A stretch of 64,000 nt of DNA from Chitinophagaceae bacterium. GTDB taxonomy: Bacteria > Bacteroidota > Bacteroidia > Chitinophagales > Chitinophagaceae. The DNA is taken from contig JADKJX010000003.1 in assembly GCA_016720775.1 (NCBI GenBank), positions 558,001 to 622,000 on the forward strand, read 5' to 3'. A program made the translations under genes and the position numbers. The notes under the pieces are model-generated. The model did not search any database, was not told the DNA's origin, and was given only the letters and a program-made list of their open reading frames with translations. Of this stretch, positions 26,600 through 34,647 are shown in pieces (the stretch's first letter is position 1; every line of letters begins with the position of its first letter).

Positions 26600-26653
26600 G
26601 TTCTCGACTTCGCTCGAACAATGGCATCCTTCGACTTCGCTCAGGACGCTCAG
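26600..26653. repeat. Two family D repeats in the leader of the methionine operon
   Basis: A self-complementary copy (gttctcgacttcgctcgaac, at 26600-26619) and a second copy (ccttcgacttcgctcagg, 26628-26645, followed by acgctcag) lie between the riboswitch terminator and the start codon. Confidence 0.65.
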
Positions 26654-26690
26654 AATTAAAAAAGCTCATCCGATAAATCAGATGAGCTTT
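26654..26690 (-). terminator. Riboswitch-controlled intrinsic terminator
   Basis: On the minus strand AAAGCTCATC pairs with GATGAGCTTT around loop TGATTTATCG, followed by T-rich sequence. The loop and its edge (plus 26672-26681) are complementary to the 3' strand of riboswitch stem P1, forming the competing antiterminator. Confidence 0.9.
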
Positions 26691-26725
26691 AATATTTTGA
26701 AGAAGTATTTTAAGCTTTGGATCTG

Positions 26726-26854
26726 ACTTATCTGTCCCGCTGCTTCGACATGCTCAGCATTAAACGGGGTGGAATTGGCACCTTTCCATGAACTGAATCA
26801 TGGTAGGTTGTCAAGGCTTCATCGGGCCATTACCCTCTGCCTTTCTTGATAAGT
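26726..26854 (-). promoter_or_regulatory. SAM-I (S-box) riboswitch upstream of methionine genes
   Basis: Read on the minus strand, the conserved S-box core is clear: TTATCAAGAAAGGCAGAGGG, then GGCCCGATGAAGCC, then ACAACCTACC, then AAGGTGCCAATTCC. Stem P1 pairs ACTTATC (plus 26848-26854) with GATAAGT (plus 26726-26732). SAM binding would stabilise P1 and allow the downstream terminator. Without SAM, GATAAGTCAG pairs with CTGATTTATC of the terminator (10 pairs, one G-U). P4 is unusual: its outer part contains a copy of the family D repeat. Confidence 0.95.
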
Positions 26855-26973
26855 GATAATTAAAGAACTGTTGCAAATATACAGGTGGAAATTTCAAATC
26901 GCCAAATAAAAAATAAAATAAAATTCCAGCCTGTTTGTTAAATACAGTCCGGTAAAGGGTTTGGAGCTGTAAA

Positions 26974-27522
26974 TTATTTTATATTTTTTGTCATCCATTC
27001 GGCCTGCGAGTTGGCAGATTGTTCCAGGCTAACCAGTTCGCCGATCTTTTCCTGGCCCTTTATAATGGATTTTGTTACCATGCTGTGCTCAATGGCTTCG
27101 TCTTCCTTCATGCCCAGCAATTTGATCATGGGGATCACTTTGTCGCTGCCAAAGTGTTTGAATAATGGTTCATCCAGGGCACTAAAGACCAGGATATTTT
27201 CCTTATCCCAGTTTTTGATGAGTTCAATTTCTTTTGTGTGCAGGGGATAATGCTCTACAAAGACCGGTAGTTTATCCTGTAGCTTTGAGGCATGGACATG
27301 CCTTGTTTCCATCACCAGGTCTTCATTGAGTCCCTGCTGCCTGAAGAATTCCCTGAACCTCACCGCGGTTTCCGGGAACCAGCAAATGAACAGGTGGTTC
27401 GGTTCTTTTTCTGCCAGGGCAGCACAGGCGTTCATTTTAGCAGCCGTACTTACGTAAGCACGGTCAACAAAAATATGTTTGTCTGAATTCTCGTCTTTCT
27501 TTCCGAATAAGTTAAAAAGCAT
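26974..27522 (-). CDS. Uncharacterised soluble protein
   Basis: The 182-residue protein has no signal peptide or membrane segment. Features visible are a phenylalanine-rich start (MLFNLFGKKDENSDKH), the segment FICWFPETAVRFREFF, ENILVFSALDEPLF and an acidic-to-basic helical C-terminus. I do not recognise the family and assign no function. It is divergent from uvrA with 91 bp between them. Codon use looks like that of its neighbours, so it is probably a real gene. Confidence 0.7.
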   Translation of the reverse strand: MLFNLFGKKDENSDKHIFVDRAYVSTAAKMNACAALAEKEPNHLFICWFPETAVRFREFFRQQGLNEDLVMETRHVHASKLQDKLPVFVEHYPLHTKEIELIKNWDKENILVFSALDEPLFKHFGSDKVIPMIKLLGMKEDEAIEHSMVTKSIIKGQEKIGELVSLEQSANSQAEWMTKNIK

Positions 27523-27613
27523 AGGTGAAATTGAAGTGCAAACTTACACAACTAAGTTGCCCTCAACAAATCAGCAAGCAATTTGTTTGTATCTTTAGGC
27601 TAAGTAAGTACAA

Positions 27614-30481
27614 ATGGCGAAAGTAAAGAAAGCTTCACCCAAAGAAGTTATTTCCAACGATTTTATTGAAGTATTCGGCGCAAGGGAACACAACCTCAAG
27701 AACATTGATATTAAAGTGCCGAAGAATAAGCTGGTGGTGTTTACCGGTGTGAGCGGCAGCGGAAAATCTTCGCTGGCATTTGACACTATTTATAATGAGG
27801 GACAACGGCGGTACATGGAAAGTTTCAGTGCCTATGCCCGCCAGTTTGTAGGCGATATGGAACGGCCCGACGTAGACAAGATCACCGGGCTTTCTCCCGT
27901 AATTTCCATTGAACAGAAAACCACCAACAAAAACCCGAGAAGTACGGTTGGCACCGTTACAGAGATCTATGATTTTCTTCGGTTGCTTTTTGCAAGAATT
28001 GGGGAAGCGTATAGCTACAACACCGGGAAAAAGATGGTCAAGTTCAGCGAGGAGGAAATTGTGAGCAACATCTTTGAACGCTTTGAAGGGAAGAAGATCA
28101 GCCTGCTTGCTCCGTTGGTTAGAGGAAGAAAAGGCCACTACCGGGAATTGTTTGAAGACATCCGGAAGAAAGGGTATTTAAAAATGAGGGTTGATGGCGA
28201 AGTGATGGACCTGAAACCACGGATGCAGGTTGACCGGTATAAAATTCATGATATTGAACTGGTGGTTGATAGGTTGGCTTTAACGGATGACATGAGATTC
28301 CGGTTGAGCCAGAGTGTTCAAAAGACCTTGCAGCTGGGAAAAGACCTGATGTTCCTTTTGATAAACGATGACAATAAAGTTGTTCAATACAGTAAACAAC
28401 TGATGTGTGAAGACACGGGCATCAGTTATGAAGAACCTTCTCCCAATGCTTTTTCTTTTAACTCTCCTTATGGTGCCTGTCCAACCTGCAAAGGCCTTGG
28501 TAATATTTATACCATTGATATGGATGCTGTGTTACCGGATTCAACCAAAAGTGTAAAGGAAGGCGCTATCATACCATTGGGTGAAGAGCGGGAGGCAAGT
28601 GTATTTCAACAGGTTGTTGCATTTGCAAAAAAGCATAAGATCAATTTAGACAAGCCCATCAGCACCTTGCCCAAAATGCAGCTCGACCTGCTTTTGTATG
28701 GCGATCAGAATATCAACCCTGCGTTGGAGATGGACCTGAGTGATGAAACTGTTCCGTTGGAATATACCGGCAGTTATGAAGGAATTATTCCGATGCTCAA
28801 ACGCTGGTTCAGTTCTCCTTACAGTAATGAAGCATTAAGGACCTGGGTAGAAAAATACATGATGCTGGCAACCTGCAGTACCTGCAACGGAACAAGATTG
28901 AAAAAAGAAAGTCTGTGGTTTAAGGTTGATAAAAGAAATATTGCCGACCTGGGACAGCTGAATTTAGATAACCTGGCTGCCTGGTTTGATGGAATTGAAT
29001 TGCGGCTGAACGACAAACAAAACGCCATTGCCAAAGATGTGTTGAAAGAGATAAGGGAGCGGTTGCAGTTTTTGCTGGATGTTGGATTAACCTATCTTTC
29101 TTTGAATCGTCCATCCAAAACCCTGAGCGGTGGCGAATCGCAGCGGATAAGACTGGCTACTCAGATCGGCTCTCAACTGCAGGGCATCACGTATATTTTA
29201 GATGAGCCGAGCATTGGTTTGCATCAACGGGATAATCAACGGTTGATCGGTGCTTTACAAAACTTACGGGATATTGGCAACAGTGTGCTGGTAGTAGAGC
29301 ATGACAAAGACATCATGCTGGCATCTGATTACCTGGTCGACATTGGGCCCATGGCTGGTAAGCATGGTGGCGAGATCGTGGCGCAAGGCACTCCGCAAAC
29401 GATACTTGATTCTGAATCTGAAACAGCACAATATCTTTTGGGAAAGAAGCGGATCGAGATCCCAAAGGAAAGACGGAAAGGCAATGGAAAATTCATTGAA
29501 CTGAAAGGAGTGACGGGAAATAATTTACGGGAGGTGGATGTAAAATTTCCATTGGGTAAACTGATCCTTGTTACAGGCGTGAGCGGAAGTGGTAAATCGA
29601 CGCTGATAAATGAAACACTTTACCCGTTGCTGAGTAAGTACTGCTACGATTCTAAAGCCAACCCACTGCCGTATAAATCAATAAAGGGGCTGGAGCAGAT
29701 CGATAAAGTGATCGAGATCGATCAGAGCCCGATAGGAAGAACACCCAGGAGCAACCCGGCAACTTATTGTGGATTCTTTACCGACATCCGTACCTTGTTT
29801 GCGTTGGTGCCTGAAGCAAAGATCAGGGGTTATACTGCCGGTCGTTTTTCATTTAATGTAAAGAGTGGCCGCTGCGATGTGTGCGAAGGGGGTGGAATGC
29901 GGGTGATAGAAATGAATTTTTTGCCGGATGTATATGTGCATTGCGAAAAATGCAATGGCAGAAGATACAACCGGGAGACACTTGAGATACGCTACAAAGG
30001 AAAATCGATAAGTGATGTGCTGGATATGACCGTTGATGAAGCCGTGGAATTTTTCCAGGCAGTGCCATTTATCTACCGGAAAATAAAAGTGCTGCAGGAT
30101 GTTGGGTTAGGCTATATCACATTAGGCCAAAGCGCTGTTACACTCAGCGGGGGAGAAGCACAACGTGTAAAACTGTCAACCGAACTGGGGAAAAAAGATA
30201 CGGGTAAAACATTTTATATACTTGATGAGCCTACAACCGGACTTCATTTCCAGGATATAAAACACCTGCTTGAAGTGATCAACAAATTGGTAGACCGGGG
30301 TAATACGGTACTGGTGATCGAACATAATATGGATGTGATAAAAGTGGCAGACCACATCATTGACATTGGCCCGGAGGGGGGCGATGGGGGTGGAAAGATA
30401 TTATTTGAAGGGATACCGGAAGACCTGGTGAAAGTAAAAGAGAGTTTTACCGGAATGTTTTTGAAGAATGAGCTTAAATAA
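27614..30481 (+). CDS. uvrA: Excinuclease ABC subunit A
   Basis: The 955-residue protein is full length for UvrA. It has two ABC ATPase modules: Walker A GVSGSGKSS at 45-53 and a second GVSGSGKST near residue 655. Both signature motifs LSGGESQR and LSGGEAQR are present, as are zinc-finger cysteines in CPTCKGLG, CSTCNGTR, CDVCEGGG and CEKCNGRR. UvrA recognises damaged DNA and loads UvrB in nucleotide excision repair. A good terminator starts at its stop codon. Confidence 0.97.
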   Translation: MAKVKKASPKEVISNDFIEVFGAREHNLKNIDIKVPKNKLVVFTGVSGSGKSSLAFDTIYNEGQRRYMESFSAYARQFVGDMERPDVDKITGLSPVISIEQKTTNKNPRSTVGTVTEIYDFLRLLFARIGEAYSYNTGKKMVKFSEEEIVSNIFERFEGKKISLLAPLVRGRKGHYRELFEDIRKKGYLKMRVDGEVMDLKPRMQVDRYKIHDIELVVDRLALTDDMRFRLSQSVQKTLQLGKDLMFLLINDDNKVVQYSKQLMCEDTGISYEEPSPNAFSFNSPYGACPTCKGLGNIYTIDMDAVLPDSTKSVKEGAIIPLGEEREASVFQQVVAFAKKHKINLDKPISTLPKMQLDLLLYGDQNINPALEMDLSDETVPLEYTGSYEGIIPMLKRWFSSPYSNEALRTWVEKYMMLATCSTCNGTRLKKESLWFKVDKRNIADLGQLNLDNLAAWFDGIELRLNDKQNAIAKDVLKEIRERLQFLLDVGLTYLSLNRPSKTLSGGESQRIRLATQIGSQLQGITYILDEPSIGLHQRDNQRLIGALQNLRDIGNSVLVVEHDKDIMLASDYLVDIGPMAGKHGGEIVAQGTPQTILDSESETAQYLLGKKRIEIPKERRKGNGKFIELKGVTGNNLREVDVKFPLGKLILVTGVSGSGKSTLINETLYPLLSKYCYDSKANPLPYKSIKGLEQIDKVIEIDQSPIGRTPRSNPATYCGFFTDIRTLFALVPEAKIRGYTAGRFSFNVKSGRCDVCEGGGMRVIEMNFLPDVYVHCEKCNGRRYNRETLEIRYKGKSISDVLDMTVDEAVEFFQAVPFIYRKIKVLQDVGLGYITLGQSAVTLSGGEAQRVKLSTELGKKDTGKTFYILDEPTTGLHFQDIKHLLEVINKLVDRGNTVLVIEHNMDVIKVADHIIDIGPEGGDGGGKILFEGIPEDLVKVKESFTGMFLKNELK

Positions 30482-30516
30482 AAAATCCATGTCTCATAAC
30501 CATGGATTTTTATTTT
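30481..30516 (+). terminator. Intrinsic terminator after uvrA
   Basis: AAAAATCCATG (30481-30491) pairs with CATGGATTTTT (30501-30511) around a 9-base loop, followed by a T-rich stretch. Confidence 0.88.
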
Positions 30517-30771
30517 TGGGCTCTAAAAGAAGTGTAAATGATATCAACGAAGTTTAAAGATTGTGGTTTCAGGGGTAATCTGCGGATATTAACATATCCA
30601 TAGCTATCCTCGGGGGTTTACTTCTGTTGTATCACTGTACACTTTTAGACGTTTCAATGCTATTTGAATATCTGTATGGCCAGCAACAAACAAGTGGTAA
30701 ATATTACCGCTGCCTTGTATGTTCTTGGGTTCATTTGAAAATTATTGCTCATAGTATTGGAATTTTACTTT

Positions 30772-31767
30772 TTAATAAACCGACGGGCACCTTGTCTGCC
30801 TTGCTGCCCTTCTTGCGAAAGAGCTTTCATATATTGGCCCCAGTCTTACCCCGGCTTTTAAAACGATCGAGAAATACGTATCATGATCTTTAAGGTCGCC
30901 CCGTTGTGTTCCTGCAGGGTATCTTGTCATACCCGGGTAAATGATACCCTTCGCCTTATCAGATAATTTGTATGCTAATGTTGCTTCCTGTGCTGTAAGG
31001 TATTTGCTGTAATAAGATGCATCAATGTATTTTGTACTCACGTCATCGATATAATCAGTAAAGGTTTTACGGTAAAGTAATTCCATACTCATATTTATCC
31101 TGTCTGACATAAAGTATTTAATACCGCCGCCGAAAGGAATATTCATCTGGGTTAGTTTATATGGCTTGCTGTACGGATACTCAGGCATGCCTTGCCCTTC
31201 TAAACGAAGCGGATGAAGATAGTACCAGCTTTTATTACCGGCTGCATCGGTGAGTGATCCCTGCGGATTAAAGTGGAATACACCAATACCACCTAGTACA
31301 TAAGGCCTTAATCTTGGTTCGTATTCTGAATTACGGCTGAGCAGCATGGTTGGAAAAAGCTCAATGGCCAGGTAACCTTCTAATACGTTTGTTTTAAAAT
31401 CAAGGTTACGCTGCTTGCGCCAGAGTTCATCAATACCGGTTGTATTTATGATCGCATCATCACCTTCCAGGTATGTATAATCAGCGGCGAGCCTCAGGCC
31501 CACCCAGTTTTTAGGATACATGGTTATGAAAGCACCCTTCATAAATTTGGTGAATTCAAAATTTATGTCTTTTATATTGTTGGTTCCCTTACCGGAGTTG
31601 CCACCGAGGTCGCCTAAAAAGAAACTGGGGCCAAAATTGAAACCCACTTCCCATTTAACCTTTTCGCCGAAGAGCAGGGCTTGTGAATATGAAGTGGAGT
31701 GAACAAATAAGCAGATAAGCAGAACGATTACGCTCTTTCCCACAAGCTTGTGTAAATTTGGTTTCAT
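30772..31767 (-). CDS. Outer-membrane beta-barrel protein, DUF6089-like
   Basis: The 331-residue protein has a signal peptide ending near residue 29 (STSYSQA). The barrel-like sequence contains KVKWEVGFNFGPSFFLGDLGG, RPYVLGGIGVFHFNPQG, and PFGGGIKYFMSDRINMSMELLYRKTFTDYIDDVST. These match the DUF6089/opacity-type barrels common in Bacteroidota. The basic, non-barrel tail (SSFARRAARQTRCPSVY) is also seen in that family as far as I recall. The role is unknown. It converges with uvrA across a 290-bp gap in which nothing beyond the uvrA terminator is recognisable. Confidence 0.78.
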   Translation of the reverse strand: MKPNLHKLVGKSVIVLLICLFVHSTSYSQALLFGEKVKWEVGFNFGPSFFLGDLGGNSGKGTNNIKDINFEFTKFMKGAFITMYPKNWVGLRLAADYTYLEGDDAIINTTGIDELWRKQRNLDFKTNVLEGYLAIELFPTMLLSRNSEYEPRLRPYVLGGIGVFHFNPQGSLTDAAGNKSWYYLHPLRLEGQGMPEYPYSKPYKLTQMNIPFGGGIKYFMSDRINMSMELLYRKTFTDYIDDVSTKYIDASYYSKYLTAQEATLAYKLSDKAKGIIYPGMTRYPAGTQRGDLKDHDTYFSIVLKAGVRLGPIYESSFARRAARQTRCPSVY

Positions 31768-31914
31768 CAGAAATCAGATTTAGTCTTTCGACAGGTAATT
31801 GGATATTTTGCCGGATTAAAAATAGTACCCCGTATATATCAGGACAGGGATAAAATCTAAAACCACATTAATTTAAACGGGAAACAGTAGCTGTTATTGC
31901 CTGATGTTAACAAA

Positions 31915-32364
31915 TTATTTGGTGAGGGTCATCTCGATATGGGGTATGCCGTCTTCGAGGTATTCGGGTCCGGTTTGGCTGAAGCCCAGCGACTGGTAAA
32001 ACCGGGTAAGATAAAGTTGAGCGCCGATCTTTATTTCTGTACAGTTGAACTGGCTGAAAACCTTACTGATGCTTTGCTTCATAAGTTCCCGGCCAGCGCC
32101 TGTTCCCCGGTACCGGGGTGAAGTGACCACCCTGCCAATACTGGCTTCCTCATAACTGATCCCGGGAGGTATGATACGGGTATAAGCTGCCAGGTTTTCT
32201 CCATCCCAGCCGGTCAAATGCCAGGATGCCTGGTCCTTTCCATCTGCGTCCTGGTACACACAGTTCTGCTCCACCACAAAAACTTCGTTTCGCAACTGCA
32301 TAATGGCATACAGTTCTGCAGCCGATAACTCGTCAAATATTTTAAACACCCAGGTCAACTTCAT
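31915..32364 (-). CDS. GNAT acetyltransferase, ElaA-like
   Basis: The 149-residue protein matches the ElaA subgroup: RNEVFVVEQNCVYQDADGKD near the N-terminus, the acetyl-CoA pyrophosphate-binding loop IGRVVTSPRYRGTGAG, and YQSLGF near the C-terminus. The acceptor substrate is unknown. The gene follows the 32372-33640 gene after 7 bp and is probably co-transcribed with it. Confidence 0.87.
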   Translation of the reverse strand: MKLTWVFKIFDELSAAELYAIMQLRNEVFVVEQNCVYQDADGKDQASWHLTGWDGENLAAYTRIIPPGISYEEASIGRVVTSPRYRGTGAGRELMKQSISKVFSQFNCTEIKIGAQLYLTRFYQSLGFSQTGPEYLEDGIPHIEMTLTK

Positions 32365-32371
32365 CAGCGTG

Positions 32372-33640
32372 TTATTTTAAATAGGGAGATACTTCATTAA
32401 TGGTAACCGGTTTTTGCTGATCGTCAATTTCTATAACGATGCAATAGCCATTTGCACCTCCTGCTTTTTTTAAGGCATTCACCAGTTTTTGCTGATCGCT
32501 TTCTGTTCTTTTTCCATCAACATCACTCCATATTTCTTTCGTACATAAGCAACCTTGTGTAGGCGTAAGGGGAAAATAAGGTTGATTTATATAGTAGCGG
32601 GGATTTACTGTTGTGCCATGCGCTATTATTTCTGTGCGGCCTGCTTTGCTGGCAAAGAAAGATTCGTACAGGGGCAGGTATTCTTTTAAAGGTTCGGGTA
32701 ATAGTTTTTTATACAGGTCCTCAGACCAGATCGTATCCGCAACTGAAGCATCATTTAAAAAATATTGCGGACTTGTTTCATAAGGCATCAGTAACTGGAT
32801 ATTGGCTGTAGGGCCAATGGCCATGCTTTTGCTTACATCAAAACCATTCATGCGAAAGATGCCCTGGGGGGTATTGCCATTGGTTAAATAAAACGGCAGG
32901 TTGCTCAGGCTTCTTGCCAGTTGCGGAACAAAAAAAATATCGTTGTCGCTGGTTGTAATTAAACTTCCATTCCGGTCTCTTACAACTGCTATGCCGGGAT
33001 AGTTCCTGTTCTTTCTTTGAAAACTGATGAGCAGCGTTTGCCCGGGAACCGCGTATTTTAAATTATTAATAAGCCATGCCAGGCTTTTTTTATCAGAATA
33101 GCCTGTGATCAACCCGGTAAGTAATCCATAATAAGGAGCAACCTGGTCATCTTTATCTGGCCTTTTTGAAAAATTCTGAACCACTTTATCCCATGCTTTG
33201 GGATCTGTTGTTCCTGCCAGGTAATGTTCTGCTGCTATGGCAAAAACCTTCGGGTCTTTGGTTGTGCGCATTAATCTTTCTGCAACGTCCACAAATTTTC
33301 CCCTGTAATTTGAGTAAGCCATTTCCAGTAATGCCCGCTGAAAGCCGGTACTTCTTTTTTCAATTGAATCGAAAGCCTGTTTGATCTTATTATCTACTGC
33401 AGGCGATCTGTAATTGGTGAGTTCTATGGCCATGAAGGCATCCATCCAGTTTTCTTCCGTGGCACTCGTTAATGGACCCGATAAATTTTCATTAATGCTG
33501 TGGGAGACCAGGTTGCTGTATTCTTTTGTCCGTACTGCCTTTACTGTGTTTTTTGCATAGGGCAATGTATCTGTTTGTGCAAAAGTACTGGTGCAGCAAA
33601 AGAAGAAATTCAATGGGTACAGGTAAACAATGGATTTCAT
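32372..33640 (-). CDS. Exported protein with YkuD-like (L,D-transpeptidase-like) C-terminal motif
   Basis: I do not recognise the overall family of this 422-residue protein. A signal peptide ends near residue 22 (STFAQ). The middle (about 50-190) is helical. The C-terminal half contains NTPQGIFRMNGF, IIAHGTT and, 18 residues later, TPTQGCLC. The order TPxG, HGT and GC is the layout of the YkuD L,D-transpeptidase catalytic site, where His and Cys are catalytic. The usual SHGCIR is altered to TQGCLC, so activity is uncertain. If correct, it would act on peptidoglycan or be a degenerate binding relative. Confidence 0.6.
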   Translation of the reverse strand: MKSIVYLYPLNFFFCCTSTFAQTDTLPYAKNTVKAVRTKEYSNLVSHSINENLSGPLTSATEENWMDAFMAIELTNYRSPAVDNKIKQAFDSIEKRSTGFQRALLEMAYSNYRGKFVDVAERLMRTTKDPKVFAIAAEHYLAGTTDPKAWDKVVQNFSKRPDKDDQVAPYYGLLTGLITGYSDKKSLAWLINNLKYAVPGQTLLISFQRKNRNYPGIAVVRDRNGSLITTSDNDIFFVPQLARSLSNLPFYLTNGNTPQGIFRMNGFDVSKSMAIGPTANIQLLMPYETSPQYFLNDASVADTIWSEDLYKKLLPEPLKEYLPLYESFFASKAGRTEIIAHGTTVNPRYYINQPYFPLTPTQGCLCTKEIWSDVDGKRTESDQQKLVNALKKAGGANGYCIVIEIDDQQKPVTINEVSPYLK

Positions 33641-33656
33641 TACTACAAAGTAAAAT

Positions 33657-33692
33657 AAAAAAAAGCATCTACCAAGGGGAAGATGCTTTTTA
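33657..33692. terminator. Bidirectional intrinsic terminator
   Basis: AAAAGCATCT (33661-33670) pairs with AGATGCTTTT (33681-33690) with flanking A and T runs. It ends the esterase gene on the minus strand. Confidence 0.85.
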
Positions 33693-33711
33693 AAATCCGG
33701 GGATTAATTTT

Positions 33712-34587
33712 TTATTGGACGTTGGCCGTTAAAAAAGCCTGTATCTTATTATATGCATCTGTGTAGGTAGCAACATCCCAGTCGCCGTGGCCGCCACCCG
33801 GGTATAAAACGTATTGATTTATAACCAAAGCTGTTGTCAATTTAGTTTTTAATGCCAGCGATTGGGTGTTGGCATTAACCAGCGGATCTACCCCTCCCTG
33901 TAAAATAATAGTAGGACAAGTGGTTGCATTGACAAAGTTGATCGGGCTCGATTGCTGGTAGAGGGGTGCGTTTGATGTTGGCGTGCCACTCAATAAAAGT
34001 GCGATCGTTAATGCAGGATAAGCACCGGGGTTGTTATACATATCCACCATATCGGTTGGCCCGAAAAAATCAACCACTGCCTTTATTTTCACCGGGCTGG
34101 CATATTTATAAGCATGCAACAGCGATAAATGTGCACCGGCACTGGCACCAAGCAAAACAAACTTATCACTTACAAGATAGGTATTGCGGTTGCCGTAAAT
34201 AAATTCAATCGCTGCTTTTACATCCAGTTCCTGGGTGGGAAAAAGATTTACCCCAAAAGAAGCAAGGCGGTAATTAAGGTTGAATATGGCATAATCAGGG
34301 AGCCTTTTTTTCAAGGTATCGATTGATACATTAAAATCGATCTTATCACCCTGGGTCCATCCGCCGCCATGGATCAGGATAAGAACCTTGGTGGATGTTA
34401 CAGACCGGTTTGCGGGCAGGTAGATATCCATTTTCTGCAGGGGATCGGTTCCGTAGGGTTCATTTAACATGGTCTTTGCAGCTACGGTTGTTGTGCCACC
34501 CCCACCGGAACCTGAATCATCTTTTGTACAGGAAACGGCGAAAATTAAAAACGAAAGTGAAACAAGCAGGGATGTTTTCAGTTTCAT
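33712..34587 (-). CDS. Alpha/beta hydrolase lipoprotein (esterase/lipase, BD-FAE-like)
   Basis: The 291-residue protein is a predicted lipoprotein (lipobox AVSC, Cys20) with a short acidic and glycine-rich linker. The hydrolase domain shows the oxyanion HGGGWTQGD, the nucleophile elbow LGASAGAHLS and a late GGVDPLV plus GGGHGDW supplying Asp and His. This arrangement fits carboxylesterases and feruloyl or acetylxylan esterase-like enzymes anchored outside the inner membrane. The substrate cannot be named from context. Confidence 0.85.
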   Translation of the reverse strand: MKLKTSLLVSLSFLIFAVSCTKDDSGSGGGGTTTVAAKTMLNEPYGTDPLQKMDIYLPANRSVTSTKVLILIHGGGWTQGDKIDFNVSIDTLKKRLPDYAIFNLNYRLASFGVNLFPTQELDVKAAIEFIYGNRNTYLVSDKFVLLGASAGAHLSLLHAYKYASPVKIKAVVDFFGPTDMVDMYNNPGAYPALTIALLLSGTPTSNAPLYQQSSPINFVNATTCPTIILQGGVDPLVNANTQSLALKTKLTTALVINQYVLYPGGGHGDWDVATYTDAYNKIQAFLTANVQ

Positions 34588-34647
34588 AAAATGTTTTTTT
34601 GAAACGGAAAAATAAGGATAATATCCCTAAGAAGATCATAAAATCCG

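Larger units (their letters stand above)
26558..26973. other. Intergenic regulatory region between methionine genes and a small unknown gene
   Basis: The 416-bp gap holds the SAM-I riboswitch, its terminator and family D repeats, all serving the minus-strand methionine operon. Beyond the riboswitch (26855-26973) I see only AT-rich sequence, where the operon promoter should lie; no convincing promoter motif was identified. Confidence 0.7.

Noticed and set aside
30376..30400. G-rich ggaggggggcgatgggggtgg at the uvrA 3' end, similar to the GC palindromes
   Set aside because: It encodes GPEGGDGGG, which is a conserved UvrA motif, and lacks the C-rich arm of the element.
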